Notes under the pieces: generated by a model
Told to the model about the DNA's origin: nothing
Databases searched by the model: none
The model's input: only the letters and a program-made list of their open reading frames with translations
Position numbers and translations under genes: made by a program
From: Lepturacanthus savala
Taxonomy: Eukaryota; Chordata; Actinopteri; Scombriformes; Trichiuridae
DNA: 64,000 bases
NCBI GenBank assembly: GCA_030544235.1
Contig: CM060465.1
Location: 27,908,988-27,972,987 of the forward strand
Direction: 5' to 3'
In this document: piece by piece, positions 11,511 to 22,640 of the stretch
Position numbering within the stretch: the stretch's first letter is position 1
Layout: the number at the start of each line of letters is the position of its first letter

Positions 11511-13699
11511 CAGAAAAACTGAAAAATAAGCCTGGGGCTTAAATGGGTAATAGTTAATGTTATATATGTAAATGCATACATGATTATTTATCTTAATCAA
11601 GATATGCCATGCAAATAAGACGTAGAAATTATCCATTTCCGAATCACCAATGGTCAAAAATATCTCTGAAGCAGTCATGATTATACTGCAAAAATAGCTC
11701 CAGAGGTTCAGTTTGACAGCATATTGCTATATGTGTGTCAGCCCACGATATGGCAAGCCAAATTATAAGCATACAAACGGCGGTGGCTTCTCCTGTCTTC
11801 CGTAGATTGGACGACAATAGACAGATGATGAATGAAGAAGATGAATGGCATTCCACCCTGCCGAACGTCGCTCTGAACAAATGAATTCCAAGGGCGCTCC
11901 TCATCATTTGAATGAGCTTTCCCCCCGCTATGTTTCAGCATAAATCATGTTAACCTTCTCATTTTCAAGTTCATTCATTTTTAAGGTGCTCTTCCTCCTG
12001 TCTCGGTGGCTACGGGCCTCGTGGATGCATCAAAGGGATCTGATTGCTGAGATTCCATTAAACCTCAGACTGCAGAATATTGTGTCACTTTCCCAGGAAT
12101 GCCAACTCTACTACCTGTCATAACTCAAAAGCTGTCACTGCAGAACTGTGCGCGGCATGCAAATGATGGTGGCAGCTCCAAGAATATCTCCGGGAAAAGG
12201 GTGGAGAAAATCTGTGTTACAATGCTTCTATAAAACACAAGATTGATCCACACCATGACAGGAACACCCACGTACGTAAATAAAATGAAAAAAAAAAAAA
12301 GCAAGAGGAGGAGTTGCCATCGCCACAGATTCTGCCAGCTCCTTTTTTAAGGAACATTTGGCATTTTAGTGTATATTTCCTAACATTATCGCTAGGGGGA
12401 ATGTTAATTTGGGAAAATATGGCAAAACCCAGGATTGTCTTCCACGAATGGCATTTTCTAAAAGTCCTGTGTCAATGTTTATACATCTTTTCTTTTACTA
12501 AAATATTTGTGCACATGCAGCAAATGTAATAGTATTAACAGGGGAACTCTGTTTAGGTCGCACAGTTGTGAAAAATGCAATGTCATAGACATCAAGAAGA
12601 CATGTTTGGAAATGGAAAAATAATAGTGATATAGATACCAGGAATAAGAACACTGCTGTTTTTGTTTTTTTTGTTTTTTATTAAGATGAGTGAAACGTTG
12701 TTAATGACAAATTAACTTTGTTTAGGCAACTATTGATTTAGAGAAAATGTAAATTGCTGGATGTGGCTGTGAAACTGTGGTCTAATGCAACCCTATTGGC
12801 CTGTGACCCCTTTAATTAAAGCAACATCTGCTGGGAACCATCACATGTTGCATTGTCAACCAGTTAAGTTACAGATTGTTGTTTTGAATCACTGTTTTTT
12901 TGACAAAATTGTTAGAAAAGATTAAAAAAAAAAAAAAAATCTGAATTCACACGGGATTAGCCAATTCAGAGAAAACTGGGTGCAGTCCATATTGGCTGCA
13001 GGCGAAGAGCTGCATAGACTGCCCAACAAAAAGAAACAAAGTGGTCTTCTGACTAATTTCTCTCTCTTGCCTGACATAGGGACTGCAGATGGAAACTCGC
13101 TTAAAAGCTATAATCTGGTACAATGCATCTTTATTCATGAGAGTTCAATTCATTCTGTGCATGGTCCTTGGTAGTCAGACAAATAAAAAAATAGAATAAA
13201 AAACAACTTTTGTAAAAAGAGAACTGGTCTAATGGATTGAAGTTGGATCAATGACCAACCAACCTCCATCTTACTAAATGTCCTAAATGTCACACCTGCG
13301 CTGGCTCTATTCATGAAATAATGATTGTTATTTCTAGGACTAAATAATACCAGCTCCCCGCTGTCCCAATTTTTTATGGTTTTCCGTGTATAAGACCTTC
13401 ACCAGAAGGACACGCTGAGCCTTTATTTTTAAGTGGTTTGCATGTTTCCTCCTCGGAAGCTTTCATTCTTAATGGCTGTCTGTTTTTGAGATCAAGTGGG
13501 TCAAGGTTGGGGAAAAAAAACAAAAAAAAAAACTAAACCAGATGACCTCCTATTCTCCCAGTGGGTTTCATCATGGGGCTTTGTTGTCTAAGTTTCTGTG
13601 ATGTGCGGTTAAGGAATAAACGAGGAGCTGGAATTGCACTCGCGTTTTCCTCAAATGTTCTCTGGGGAGCATCCGCAGAGGCTGGGAATTTAAATTTAT
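11511..13699. other. Intergenic; mixed-composition blocks near 11990-12200 and 13540-13700
   Basis: No gene recognised. The blocks 11990-12200 and 13540-13840 have complex, more GC-balanced composition and no match to repeats in the window, so they are weak candidates for conserved non-coding elements. A runs lie at about 12288-12300 and 12924-12939. The open frames at 11644-11941 (minus) and 12314-12529 (plus) have no recognisable domain. Confidence 0.4.
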
Positions 13700-13737
13700 A
13701 ATGCTACAAAACAAAACTCTAATTGTTTTGTAGCATT
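13700..13737. repeat. Perfect 15-bp inverted repeat with 8-nt loop
   Basis: AATGCTACAAAACAA at 13700-13714 is the exact reverse complement of TTGTTTTGTAGCATT at 13723-13737, with an eight-base loop (aactctaa). The pairing does not extend beyond 15 bp. It lies in a complex-composition block rather than in a recognised transposon. It is shorter than a typical pre-miRNA stem, so a protein-binding palindrome or a tiny transposon footprint is as likely as an RNA structure. Confidence 0.85.
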
Positions 13738-14265
13738 CGGCGCCGTTAATAAAGCGCACTTTATTGTTAGAAAGCTGATGTTGTACTGTTATTAAGATTA
13801 TCCTTATTAGCGAAATCATTTTTTTTTATTATCACCAGAAGGAGTGGTAGTTATTGTGATGAGTTTATTGCAATTTTTTTTTTGCTTTTTTACATCACTG
13901 AACCAGTCTTTTAAATTAGTTTTGACTCATTGCTTCTATTAATCAGGTATAAATGACTTCTAATGTGATAATATTACTTCTCATACATCTCCCCATTAAA
14001 AAAAAAAAAATAATGTCTTGTATTCCTGTGTGATTTGACGTCATATTTACAATCAGGCCATTTCAGGCCATTGTTTGATGAGCTGCTTAAAACTAGAAAT
14101 GAGAAATCAATGACATTGATTCAGAAATTGGTGGAAAGCAGACGTACCATTGGCAAACAAAGATGAAACTGTGTGAGATAAGATATCAAGAACATTACAC
14201 GATGGTCGAGGATCAAAGTATTTTTAAATGGTTCGAATCCATGTTTAAATGTTAACTCTTCACCT
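13738..14265. other. Intergenic, no recognised feature
   Basis: AT-rich with T/A runs near 13873-13882 and 13998-14010. Nothing recognisable. The missing 5' part of the element that follows may once have been here. Confidence 0.45.
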
Positions 14266-14745
14266 TTTCAATTCGATTATAAAATGCTCCAATTGAGACC
14301 TTGGTCTTGTCAGGGTCGGTTTTGACCCAATCATAAGAATCAAAAACAGTAATTAGAGCCAAAACTGAAATCATAAATGCACTGACAGCTTCTACTCTTT
14401 AGCTTTTTTATTGAAGTAATTAAGTATTGATCGAAAGTGACCGAAACTGACATTGTAGATGTCGTTATATATAATAATTTTAGAATGAGATGTGTTCTAA
14501 TACCCCAGGAATAGTCAGATTACACATTTTTATTTATATATATGATTCTCTTGAGGTTTATCGTACCATAGCAACAAGATCCAGTGACCCACACCAAAAA
14601 TATTAAAACCAATACTTTCATGGTTAAGCAAGACTAACAAGGTAACCGAGAAATGAGAAACAAACTGGTTGATAGATAATGGTTTTTAGTGTATTTTACA
14701 GCTGATTTAAGACATGGGTGAAAACTAACACAAGAGGAAGGTTAA
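14266..14745 (+). mobile_element. piggyBac-like (TTAA) non-autonomous element, 5'-truncated
   Basis: Similar along its length to 29055-29680. Both share taaaatgctc near the start, cagtaattagagcca-type sequence, GTCGTTATATATAATAATT, taccccaggaatagtcaga and gacatgggt. Here the element ends with ACAAGAGGAAGG at 14730-14741 followed by the TTAA target at 14742-14745, the same terminal sequence and target as the other copy. The left terminus CCTTCCTCTTGT is not found upstream, so the 5' end is lost. No transposase is present. Confidence 0.65.
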
Positions 14746-15510
14746 CGCAGCTCAGAGGTGGGGCAGCCATCCACCGGTTGTAAGATCAGAGGACACGGCC
14801 GTTCGATTCCTGGCTCCTCTCCACATGTCGATGTTTAATTGGGGAAGATACTTAACCCCAAAATTGCTCCTGTTGGCTGTGACATTGGTGTGTGTGTGTG
14901 TGTGTGAATTAGATGAGCTGAATGGGGCCTTGGATGGCAATATACAGCCCTAGAAAAAAATAAAAATAAGAGCCCAATAAGAGACTTGCATTTTTTTTTT
15001 CTGAAATCAGCATCTCTACATGTATTCCAACACATGCACACCTCATTCTGCTTAAAGAGGAACCAGGAGAGGAATAAAGTCACCCAAGAGCAATGGTAAA
15101 GACTGTGGAGAGCATGCATGAAAGCTGGCATTAAAAATAAAGGTTATTGCACCAAATATTGATGTTTGAACTCTTAAGTGTAGAAATTATTATTAGCTTG
15201 TTTTAAAATGAATTTGATCTTGTTTCTTTGCATTGTTTGAGGGCTGAAAACATTAGATTTTTTTATTTTGACCATTTTTTTTTTTTTGCTCTAAATAAGT
15301 TGGAATATGGGGGAAATGTTGTCAGTAGTTTATAGACTCAAACAAAAATTGGCCAAACACAAGTACCTATAAGTAGTAAAATCAGAAAAAAACGGATAAT
15401 TTTGCAGTGGTCTCTTATTTTTTTTTCCCCAGAGCTGTATGGGTAGGAATGGTTGTATGTACACTCGTAGCATTTTGAAAAGCCTAGAAAAAGTCTATAC
15501 AAATGCAGTC
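14746..15510 (+). mobile_element. tRNA-derived SINE, split by a Tc1-like insertion
   Basis: The head (14746-14942) has a degenerate A box (cagctcagaggtggggcag) and a clear B box GTTCGATTCC at 14801-14810. It continues with the SINE body (cacatgtcgatg, agatacttaacccc, gctcctgttggctgtgac) and a TG run at 14887-14906. The 3' tail resumes after the inserted element, at 15440-15510 (agcctagaaaaagtctatac then AAATGCAGTC), which corresponds to the usual agactagaaaagcgctataTAAATGCAGTC end of this fish SINE type. The body reads continuously once 14943-15439 is removed. Confidence 0.75.
14943..15439 (+). mobile_element. Tc1/mariner-like deletion derivative inside the SINE
   Basis: Bounded by TA on each side. 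The ends are inverted: TACAGCCCTAGAAAAAAAT at the left, and TTTTCCCCAGAGCTGTA at the right. Internal phrases ggttattgcaccaaatattg, gttgtcagtagtttataga and TTGCAGTGGTCTCTTA are those of the 3' part of a common fish Tc1-like transposon, following the end of the transposase gene. The transposase body is deleted and what remains around 15050-15130 is at most its last few dozen codons with stops. Non-autonomous relic. Confidence 0.8.
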
Positions 15511-15529
15511 AATTCTCCGCAGCCCTCCC

Positions 15530-16445
15530 TGCTGTTTTGTACGTGCGCGATCCGGCGTTTTGCTTGGGAGTGACCGTCTGCTCCCACTGACGTGTACAAT
15601 TTACTCAATCCATCTTCACAGCTGCATAACCGCCGCTTAACTGCTAGAACACAACCGCTGTCGAGGGTCATTCCCCGTGATTTTTCACCACGGGGTCCTT
15701 GGAACCTATCGATGCGATGTTGACCCAGCGCTACTTGTAACCGGTCTAATGCAAACACACAGGATAAATATATACCGCCACCAGTCTACCTCGAGAGATA
15801 ATGATATTATAACGCCCGCTGTAGTTTTGACAATTCACGGTATTCGTTGAGGGAGATTCTTCACCAGGAGTGCATGCGAAGAGATTGATGACTGACACTT
15901 TGACAGAGCTATGGAAAAAAGAAAAAAAAACGGACCCCCCCCCACGGTTTTCCACTTAATCTACTAAAATGCTACTGCGTGACCGATCAATACCACAGTA
16001 TATTTACTTCAGCTCTCTGCTGATACTGCAATTGCTAGAAACGTCAGGGGTTTGGCGGAGACTATTTTTTTTTTTTTCCCCCCGCCAAGGAATCGAAAGC
16101 TGGAATGGGGAGATAAAGGAAGGGGCTATGTTTACTCAGATAGCGCCTTGATACATCTGCGCCAGACAACCTCAAAACGACCCCGTGAACCGCAATGTGG
16201 TAAAGATGTCAACCGGTAGACATAAGCACGAAAGACCCTTCCAGGCTTTTTTTTTCCTTGATGGGGCAAAAAAGCAAACAATTTCGACACCGTTTCGCTT
16301 TAGCAATCCCTTTTTTTCCCTCCTCTCACTCATCCGTAATGGTGCGTTAGAAGGAGTCAAGGGTTGAAACGCGTTCAGGCAAATGACAGCGAGGGGAGAT
16401 GAGGGGTAAATGCGTGTCTGTGTTGATGTGACAGGGGGACGCCGC
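15530..16445. promoter_or_regulatory. CpG-rich island, possible promoter or first exon
   Basis: I count about 51 CpG dinucleotides in roughly 0.9 kb, far denser than the flanking AT-rich sequence, and the density drops sharply after about 16450. No repeat family is recognised inside it. Short open frames occur on both strands (for example 15495-15758 minus, 16185-16367 plus), but none shows a known domain. High CpG density in vertebrates usually marks unmethylated promoters or developmental regulatory DNA. That is the inference here; no TATA box, start site or splice donor could be fixed. Confidence 0.45.
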
Positions 16446-17484
16446 GTGAGAATAATGCAAAAATAGATTGAATTAGAACAACATACAAATGAAATATTTC
16501 AAATCCAACCATTAGTTCAGATTTTCTTTTATGTTGTACTGTATTAAAATAATTTATTTGAATATGAGAGCAATGGGAAATAATTTATTTATAATCATTT
16601 GAAAAACAAAAGAATTCTGTGGTTATTTTCCTTGATGGAAAATAAGTTTTCATTTTTTCAAGGTTTTAGGAAAAACAAAAAACTTGATCAAATTCAGAGA
16701 ATATTATATTAATTAATCATTTCATTAAAAAAATGCCTTGGCAGTGGATGACTGTGGACATACAGAACGTGTGTCACTTGTGTATCATCAAAGAATTAAG
16801 TGACTTAGTACAATTATTGGACATTCTAGTGTGACTTTAGGCAACTTTAAACCTAGTTTAAACTTCTATAGTGCAAACTCAAAATCTACATTACCTGGAA
16901 TCACCTTGGAATTAAACAAATGTCCCTTATTCAGAACTGTCCCAGGTCTTCTTTGCCGTGTTTTGTATTGAACGCAACTCATTTCTAACATTAAGTTTTG
17001 GCGACTTTTTGAAACCTGATATGGGGCAAATTTTCATTGAAGTGATGACTTATGTTTAATGGACTAAAGATTGTGGAACTTCCTTACTTACTTTATATTA
17101 AATTATTATCATTGTATAACTTGTGAAATTCAGACTAAACTGCTATAAAATATTCTAGCCTAAAGCCTTTATCACTCAGCAGTAGAAATTGATTAAAAAA
17201 TCATGACTTTGGCAAAAAACTTTGGCTTAGGCAAAAGAAAAATAGCCTAAATGAAATGTCTATTGTGCTATAGGGCATAAAGAATATGATCCTTTCAACT
17301 CAGGGTTAAAATCATTTTACCCCATGTGGCAGCATCAAGAGATGGAAAAAAATGACTTAGGCCTTTTTTTTTTTTAAAGCTTTTGTTAAGAATACAAAGC
17401 ACAATTTGCAAAAATCAGTCACAGATATTAATTCACAAATTTCCAGTGGCTTTAAACATGACTACTCAACTAGAACTTCACTAA
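16446..17484. other. Intergenic, no recognised feature
   Basis: Very AT-rich, CpG-poor sequence. No gene or repeat family recognised. Confidence 0.5.
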
Positions 17485-18205
17485 ACTATTCAGTCGCTCT
17501 TCACAGGCGACGTCACTCTTTGTGAATGGTTTTATTGTGAGAATTCACTTCAGACTCTTCAGACACATAAATATCATCATCTCCTTCCAGAAAAAAAAAA
17601 AAAACAAAAACAGCATGCAGCCATTAGTCTGGAAATGAAGGCAAAGAGGTGGGATCAGTTATCGCTTTTAACAAAAATCAGTGCCTCAGAGTTTTCAGGG
17701 GAGCTACTTTTGAAACCGGTGATGCAGTCTGACCCACATAGACGTGTATCGACTGGAGAAGGCTATTGGAAAGATGTCTGGCTCAACAGAGAGCGTTTTG
17801 GAAAAGTGTCCCCTGGAGGCTGCCTCGGTGGCTTCATTAAGACTTATCATGGTGGTTTCTGTGCTGCTTTCTTCGAGTGTGTGAGCCACAGCTAAGGTTC
17901 AGTCCAAGAATACTGGTTTTGTCCCAAGGGTTCCATACCTCAGCCCTCAGCTATGTGTCAGCTGCACAGAGGCGGGTTGTGTTGTTGCATAGACTATTCA
18001 ATCGTACTCGAATTGAACGGAAAAGCCTTCAGAGACGCCGTCACGCCCTTTTATGAAGGGTTTTATTGTGAGAATTTAAATGACTCTTCAGACACATAAA
18101 TACCATCATTATCTACTTCTGGAAAAAAAAAAAAGAAGCAAAAGAAGAAAAAAAGCATGTTGTCATTAGCCCGGAAATGAAGGTCCTCGGCTGCACAGAG
18201 GCATA
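17485..18205 (+). repeat. Local direct duplication, second unit internally deleted
   Basis: Unit 1 (17485-17975) and unit 2 (17993-18205) both start with ACTATTCARTCG. They share GGTTTTATTGTGAGAATT, GACTCTTCAGACACATAAAT, an A run, the phrase catta-g-cyggaaatgaagg, and the end GCTGCACAGAGGC. Unit 2 lacks about 310 bp found in the middle of unit 1 (roughly 17645-17955). The extra part of unit 1 contains an 86-codon open frame (17635-17895) with no recognisable domain. Divergence is considerable, so the event is not recent. Confidence 0.75.
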
Positions 18206-20329
18206 TGCATTATTATAACAAGTTTAACAAGTAATTTCTTTTTGAGAATGTCACCAATCAGTCTCAGTCACAAAACACTTGAATCACATTTGCTCATTCA
18301 CAATATTTTAGTCATTTACCGGATTATTTATTTTTGATATAATGAACACAGATAATTGTTTTTTGTTGATTTTCTCTCTTTTGTGATACTTTACTTTAGT
18401 GACTTAACTTAATTACTCACAATAAATTACCTGAAAATGAAGCCTTTTACCCTATGCAGTTTTCTAGTGAGATTGTAGATAGTGTAGATATGTTTTAATG
18501 TTTTTAATGCCTTCCTGAATTAAATTTGATAATATTGGATTTTTTTCTCTTTTGAACACAATCTCCCATAATAATGTATGTGTGGTAGTATTTTTTAATA
18601 TATTGTTTGGGATATTTTTGTTTTATACAGCATATCCTTCAAACCTCCACTTCAGCATTGATCACTTCATCTGCACATGCACGAAGCAACTTACTTGACA
18701 TTGAAAGAATCAAATTAAAACTCGTATATGAAAAATCTAAATAACACAATAGCATAATAAAAGGTATTATCTTTTTGGAGCCCAGTCGTGCCGTGAGTCA
18801 TTATTCAGCAAGCGATCTGACCGATAATCCATCCATCTCTTTTCTAAAGTACTTATCTTCCGATCCCCTGTCTCTATTTCATAGTTGGATGCCAAGTGAC
18901 TGAGAACTGAACTGTGTCTGTCTCTTGCTATTAATACCTGAAATTACTATATGAGCTGTGAAAATTGATTGAGTGGATGTGTATTATTTATTTATTTATT
19001 GAGGAGAGATACATTTAGTCTTTCTTAAAATGGGTTTTCATACATCTGGAATCAATACCACTATGTAATGCTTCTTGACATTTGGGTATGGCGAGGTATA
19101 ACTTTATAGTACACACAATAGGGCTTTTAAAGTTAAATAAAACATCACAGATGTGTCCGGAGTCCTGGTTTTGTATCACCGCTTTTACAAGTTGGACTCT
19201 ATGATGTGTGATTAGGGCTCATGTTACTCAGGAAATCTTAAATTTAACAATATCAATAGAGCTGAAGCTCGTTTTACTTGTTTGACTTGTGCTATTATTG
19301 AGACAATTTCTCATTGTTCCAATTATCATAAGCAGACATTTGCCATGAAACATATTTGTCCACTTACATGTTAAAAGTGTTAAAAATGAACTATTTAGAA
19401 CATACAGATTTGTGAGTAACTGGCAAGTAGCTCAATCTGATGGCTAGTTTTATGCATTAATAGTTTAATGCATTAAGAGATTATTGATTTTGTTCTTACA
19501 TCGCACCAGGGTTGCTGCATTTAAATTTGCAATTTAAAAAAATCTAACCCTAAGCCCCTGACCCCTTAGTGTTCCTTGCCATAGCTTAAACTACAATGGC
19601 ACCAATGATTTTTGAAAAGGATGTATGTCAAATCTAGCCTGAATTTCTGACTTTCAAGGCCCAATCCATGGCCAAATGCTCTTTATGTCATTATGCAGCT
19701 GCATCTTCAATGATTTACTTTAGCCTGTGTTCTTATGTGTGGACAAAAACGCGGACGTGACGTTTGCAATTTGACGTTTTGTCAAATTTGCCCACTTTGC
19801 TGCAGTGAGAGACTGGCAGCATGTGTGTCATGTTACATTCTCACCTACTACTACTGGGTTAGGTTACAGCCGTCCATCCATTCATCCTGTACATCACATG
19901 CTGTTCAGGGTCACAGGATGAATAGACAATCCACTCATAGCAGGCAAATAAGATCATATGAAGAAAAAGGCCTTGTTGTTGGAATTATTAGCAGGATGTT
20001 TGTTTAAATGTCTCCTCAGTTAGGTGAAGAAAACCCAAACTTTTGATATATTGCACTTACTTTATTCATTTACCAAGCAGCAGTGAACATACGGTGAGGG
20101 TACGGTGAGGGTTTCAGGAAGTTAGAGATTGAGATAAATGTGCTTTTAAGTTGTTGTTTTTCTAATCCACTAACTGTATTTGTTTAAAGCCACTGTATCT
20201 CATTTCCAAAATCCAAACCTGACATTTCAGAAGCTTGCACCTCTGTTTCTGCCTTTCTGTGAAAAAGCAAGCATAATTTCCATTTAATTCCAGCTATCAT
20301 TTAATGATTTTTATCCTTTGATTTTCTTT
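18206..20329. other. Intergenic with two short antisense SINE-tail scraps
   Basis: Mostly AT-rich unique sequence. Around 18826-18862 and 19866-19925 the phrases ccatccatctcttttct, and ccatccattcatcctg followed by gttcagggtcacagg, look like the reverse complement of the 3' end of the fish SINE/LINE family seen at 38545-38862. The open frame at 19735-20007 (90 codons) runs through the second scrap and has no recognisable domain. Confidence 0.4.
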
Positions 20330-20336
20330 TTTTTCA

Positions 20337-21030
20337 GTCCGGTTTAGAAAAGGTTACGTTACAGTGAGGCTTAGCATCACTGTGAGACCTGTGAGGCATG
20401 ACAGCGTCTACAGGTCTCCCTGTAATGATTTTAATCAGGACCTCATTACGTCTCACGCACAGAGGCCACTCAATCACATCAATTGATTAATTAAGTGCCA
20501 AGGGCGTTTGGGGACCCGGGTGACAATATGATCCCCGGGGACACTACGAAGGTCCGAAAGCAATACCCGTCAAATAAATGGTCGCCAAATGCGCCCGCTT
20601 CTACGTCTAATTAAAAAGCAAATAGTCGAAAGTAATAACTATGCAAGGACAGATGTTCTTTCTGGGCTCTCTGGTGTTGGTTTATGGTGCACACTCCAGG
20701 CTTATGTCAGCAGGAGAGGAAGGGGAAAAAATGTTTGAGCTAGCCAGCATTATAGTAAAGCATGTAATACAGGCTAATCCTCCTCCACCCGTGCTACTGT
20801 GAGGCCAGGAATACTGAGGGAGTGTCGGCTTGATTTGACTCAACCTACAGTAACAGCTGGGTAAATAAGGACCACCCCTGACCCAGGTGGGAGTTGTTCC
20901 ACTCGCTTTGTCTTGCAAATCATGAACCACAGTCATGGCTCTCAAGATGCTAGCACAATAGTAACAATAACATATAGATATGTTTGTTTGTACTGCTACT
21001 GTACACATGCAGGGAATTATGTATTTTCAG
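20337..21030. promoter_or_regulatory. Candidate conserved non-coding element(s), copy A
   Basis: Two blocks (about 20337-20560 and 20640-21030) are by far the best preserved part of the duplication, near 93% identical to copy B by eye, while neighbouring sequence is much more diverged. The first contains AT-rich homeodomain-like cores (gattttaatcagg; TCAATTGATTAATTAA) beside GC-rich sequence (ccaagggcgtttggggaccc, ATGATCCCCGGGGACA). The antisense open frame at 20682-21008 is not evidence of coding (see rejected items). Slow, block-wise divergence of complex sequence suggests purifying selection on a regulatory element; the target gene is unknown. Confidence 0.5.
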
Positions 21031-21249
21031 GCCTTAAATGGCAGCAAACGCTTAAAACGCTTGCAAAAACATTCATAGAATTCTGAAGAACTTGCCCCTT
21101 CTTTAAATTTTAGAAACTATTATGACTTTTTGTCATAGTAGTTTTTTTTCCACTCTGACCAGAGAGCACAGTTGTGTGCAGTAATAAATTCTTTTTTAAT
21201 GTTAATGTTAAAAGTAAGTCTCGATTTATGCATTTTCTTCTACAATGAA

Positions 21250-21932
21250 GGAAGGTTTATATTAAACACCAGAGGCCAACATGTAGATTTAACTTGATCT
21301 TCAACATTGCAATGATTTGAACAAACCTGAACTGTAACTTTAATGAAATCTTCCAGTCATTCCGGCAACAGCACACAAAAGAGTGACCTTTACATTGCAA
21401 TACTATTATTATTCATTGTAAATTAGCAATGGCTGATTCTTGCATTGAGAAGCAGAAGAATGAAAATGAGCATGGGCCAGAAATCTGTGTGTAGTTGCAT
21501 GTGAGTGTTAGCCTGGTTAACACCAGACCTCATCTCAATGTAGAACGAGATTCGGTCAGGAAACCATCCATTCATTTCTTCATATTGGATGTGTGGTTTA
21601 TAAAAGCCCAGAGTCATTTATTGGGTGGCTATGAATGTCTATCAAATGCATCTGTACGTAGCTTATAGCCAATCATATCACACATATAAACAGTGACAAA
21701 CCCAATGACGATGAAATAATTTATCGCCAAAAGTTGCTCACTTTTCAAAATAAAATTATGCTAAAATTACTTAGAACACTTTCTAAGGCTGGATTGAATG
21801 GTAAATTACCGTCTGCCGCCGTATTGGATCCACAACAAAGCAGCTTTGTCATTGTTGGGATCTTTGTGTCCAGACTGAATTACAGAGCAAAGTGAATATG
21901 TGTGCAAGGAAGGATGGGTATACCCAGGCTGT
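21250..21932 (+). mobile_element. Dispersed repeat with TAGCCTGG-type inverted ends (family X)
   Basis: Matches the reverse complement of 42082-42690 along its length (examples: TTCCAGTCATTCC, gtaaattagcaat, gagattcggtc, GGTAAATTACSGTCTGCCGCC, GGATGGGTATACCC). Inside, TAGCCTGGTTAACACC at 21509 faces AGCCTGGGTATACCCATCC on the opposite strand, ending at 21930, which look like imperfect inverted ends of a ~425-bp core. Similarity to the other copy extends left of the core to about 21300. The open frame at 21423-21617 lies within it and is not a gene. Class unknown, presumably a non-autonomous DNA transposon. Confidence 0.6.
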
Positions 21933-22499
21933 ATTGGTGACTTCAAATCAGGAAAATGGTCATGATCCTACAAAACATCCTCATAACTAAATGACCACAT
22001 AGGATGATTCTATCATTACGATTACCCAAATGGTTACATTAAAAACATAAAAAAAAACAGTTGCCTTTTCCTTAAAGTAAAACAATCTTTATTATCATTA
22101 CAGTAAATACCATGGTGTATTTTTTTTATTTGTTTTTATTATGTCCTGACTTGCAGTTGGAAGCAGGAAGTGCACTTTTTGCCACTTTTCCCATCTAACC
22201 TTCTAGCCAATCCGTCAATCCCCCAATTCCTCATACCCCTAACCCCCCAATTCCCCAACCCATCAACTCCAACTAAGAAAGTCACCTTATATTGACATCA
22301 TCTGCTCTGTGTCACTTCCCTGGGTCGTAATTACTACAGCCAGTTGGCGTGAACGTGACTATGGCTCATTTTTTCTCACTGAATTTGAGACCTATATTGT
22401 CATTTTTCTTGTGAGGATTGGCTGTCTGAACTCCCCTTCCCTGACTGGCTGTAGCCAATTACCGCTGCACTCAACTCTGTGGGTACCTAATGTACAGTA
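21933..22499. other. Diverged duplication backbone with a C-rich, G4-prone tract
   Basis: Backbone of copy A, with only scattered matches to copy B (for example caaatcaggaaaatggtca). It contains the C-rich tract described separately. The open frame at 22309-22500 has no recognisable domain. Confidence 0.5.
22220..22261 (-). other. Predicted G-quadruplex motif on the minus strand
   Basis: Plus-strand C runs of 5, 4, 6, 4 and 3 bases lie at 22220-22224, 22236-22239, 22243-22248, 22253-22256 and 22259-22261. On the minus strand the last four give G3-TT-G4-AATT-G6-TTA-G4, which meets the usual G3+N1-7 rule for four G tracts. The tract looks like a small imperfect repeat of ccccaattcc. It is absent from copy B. 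Confidence 0.6.
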
Positions 22500-22640
22500 G
22501 AGGTGACTGAAACGGGTAGGGTCGCTGATCCAAATCCCACAAGTGAACAAGTCACTCTCCCTCAACATCTGCTGTCAAGGTGCCCTTGAGCATAACCCTG
22601 GAGGCTGATTTGCTCCAATGGACTCAATCAATAGTCAGGA
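22500..22640 (+). mobile_element. SINE remnant shared by both duplication copies
   Basis: The run gaggtgactgaaac, then CACTCTCCCTCA, tgtcaaggtgcccttgag, ataaccctgga and ttgctcca-tgga, corresponds to the body of a common fish tRNA-derived SINE (ctgtcaaggtgcccttgagcaaggca...). The equivalent lies at 28435-28570 in copy B, so the insertion predates the duplication. A and B boxes are too decayed to place with confidence. Confidence 0.55.

Noticed and set aside
20682..21008. A 108-codon minus-strand open frame that has a 107-codon counterpart at 27356-27679 in the second duplication copy, about 88% identical with an in-frame length difference
   Set aside because: Nearly every nucleotide difference between the two copies that I could check changes an amino acid, and I noticed no excess of silent changes. 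That is the opposite of protein-level selection. The frames are best explained as shadows of well preserved non-coding DNA, although a codon-based test in other species would settle it.
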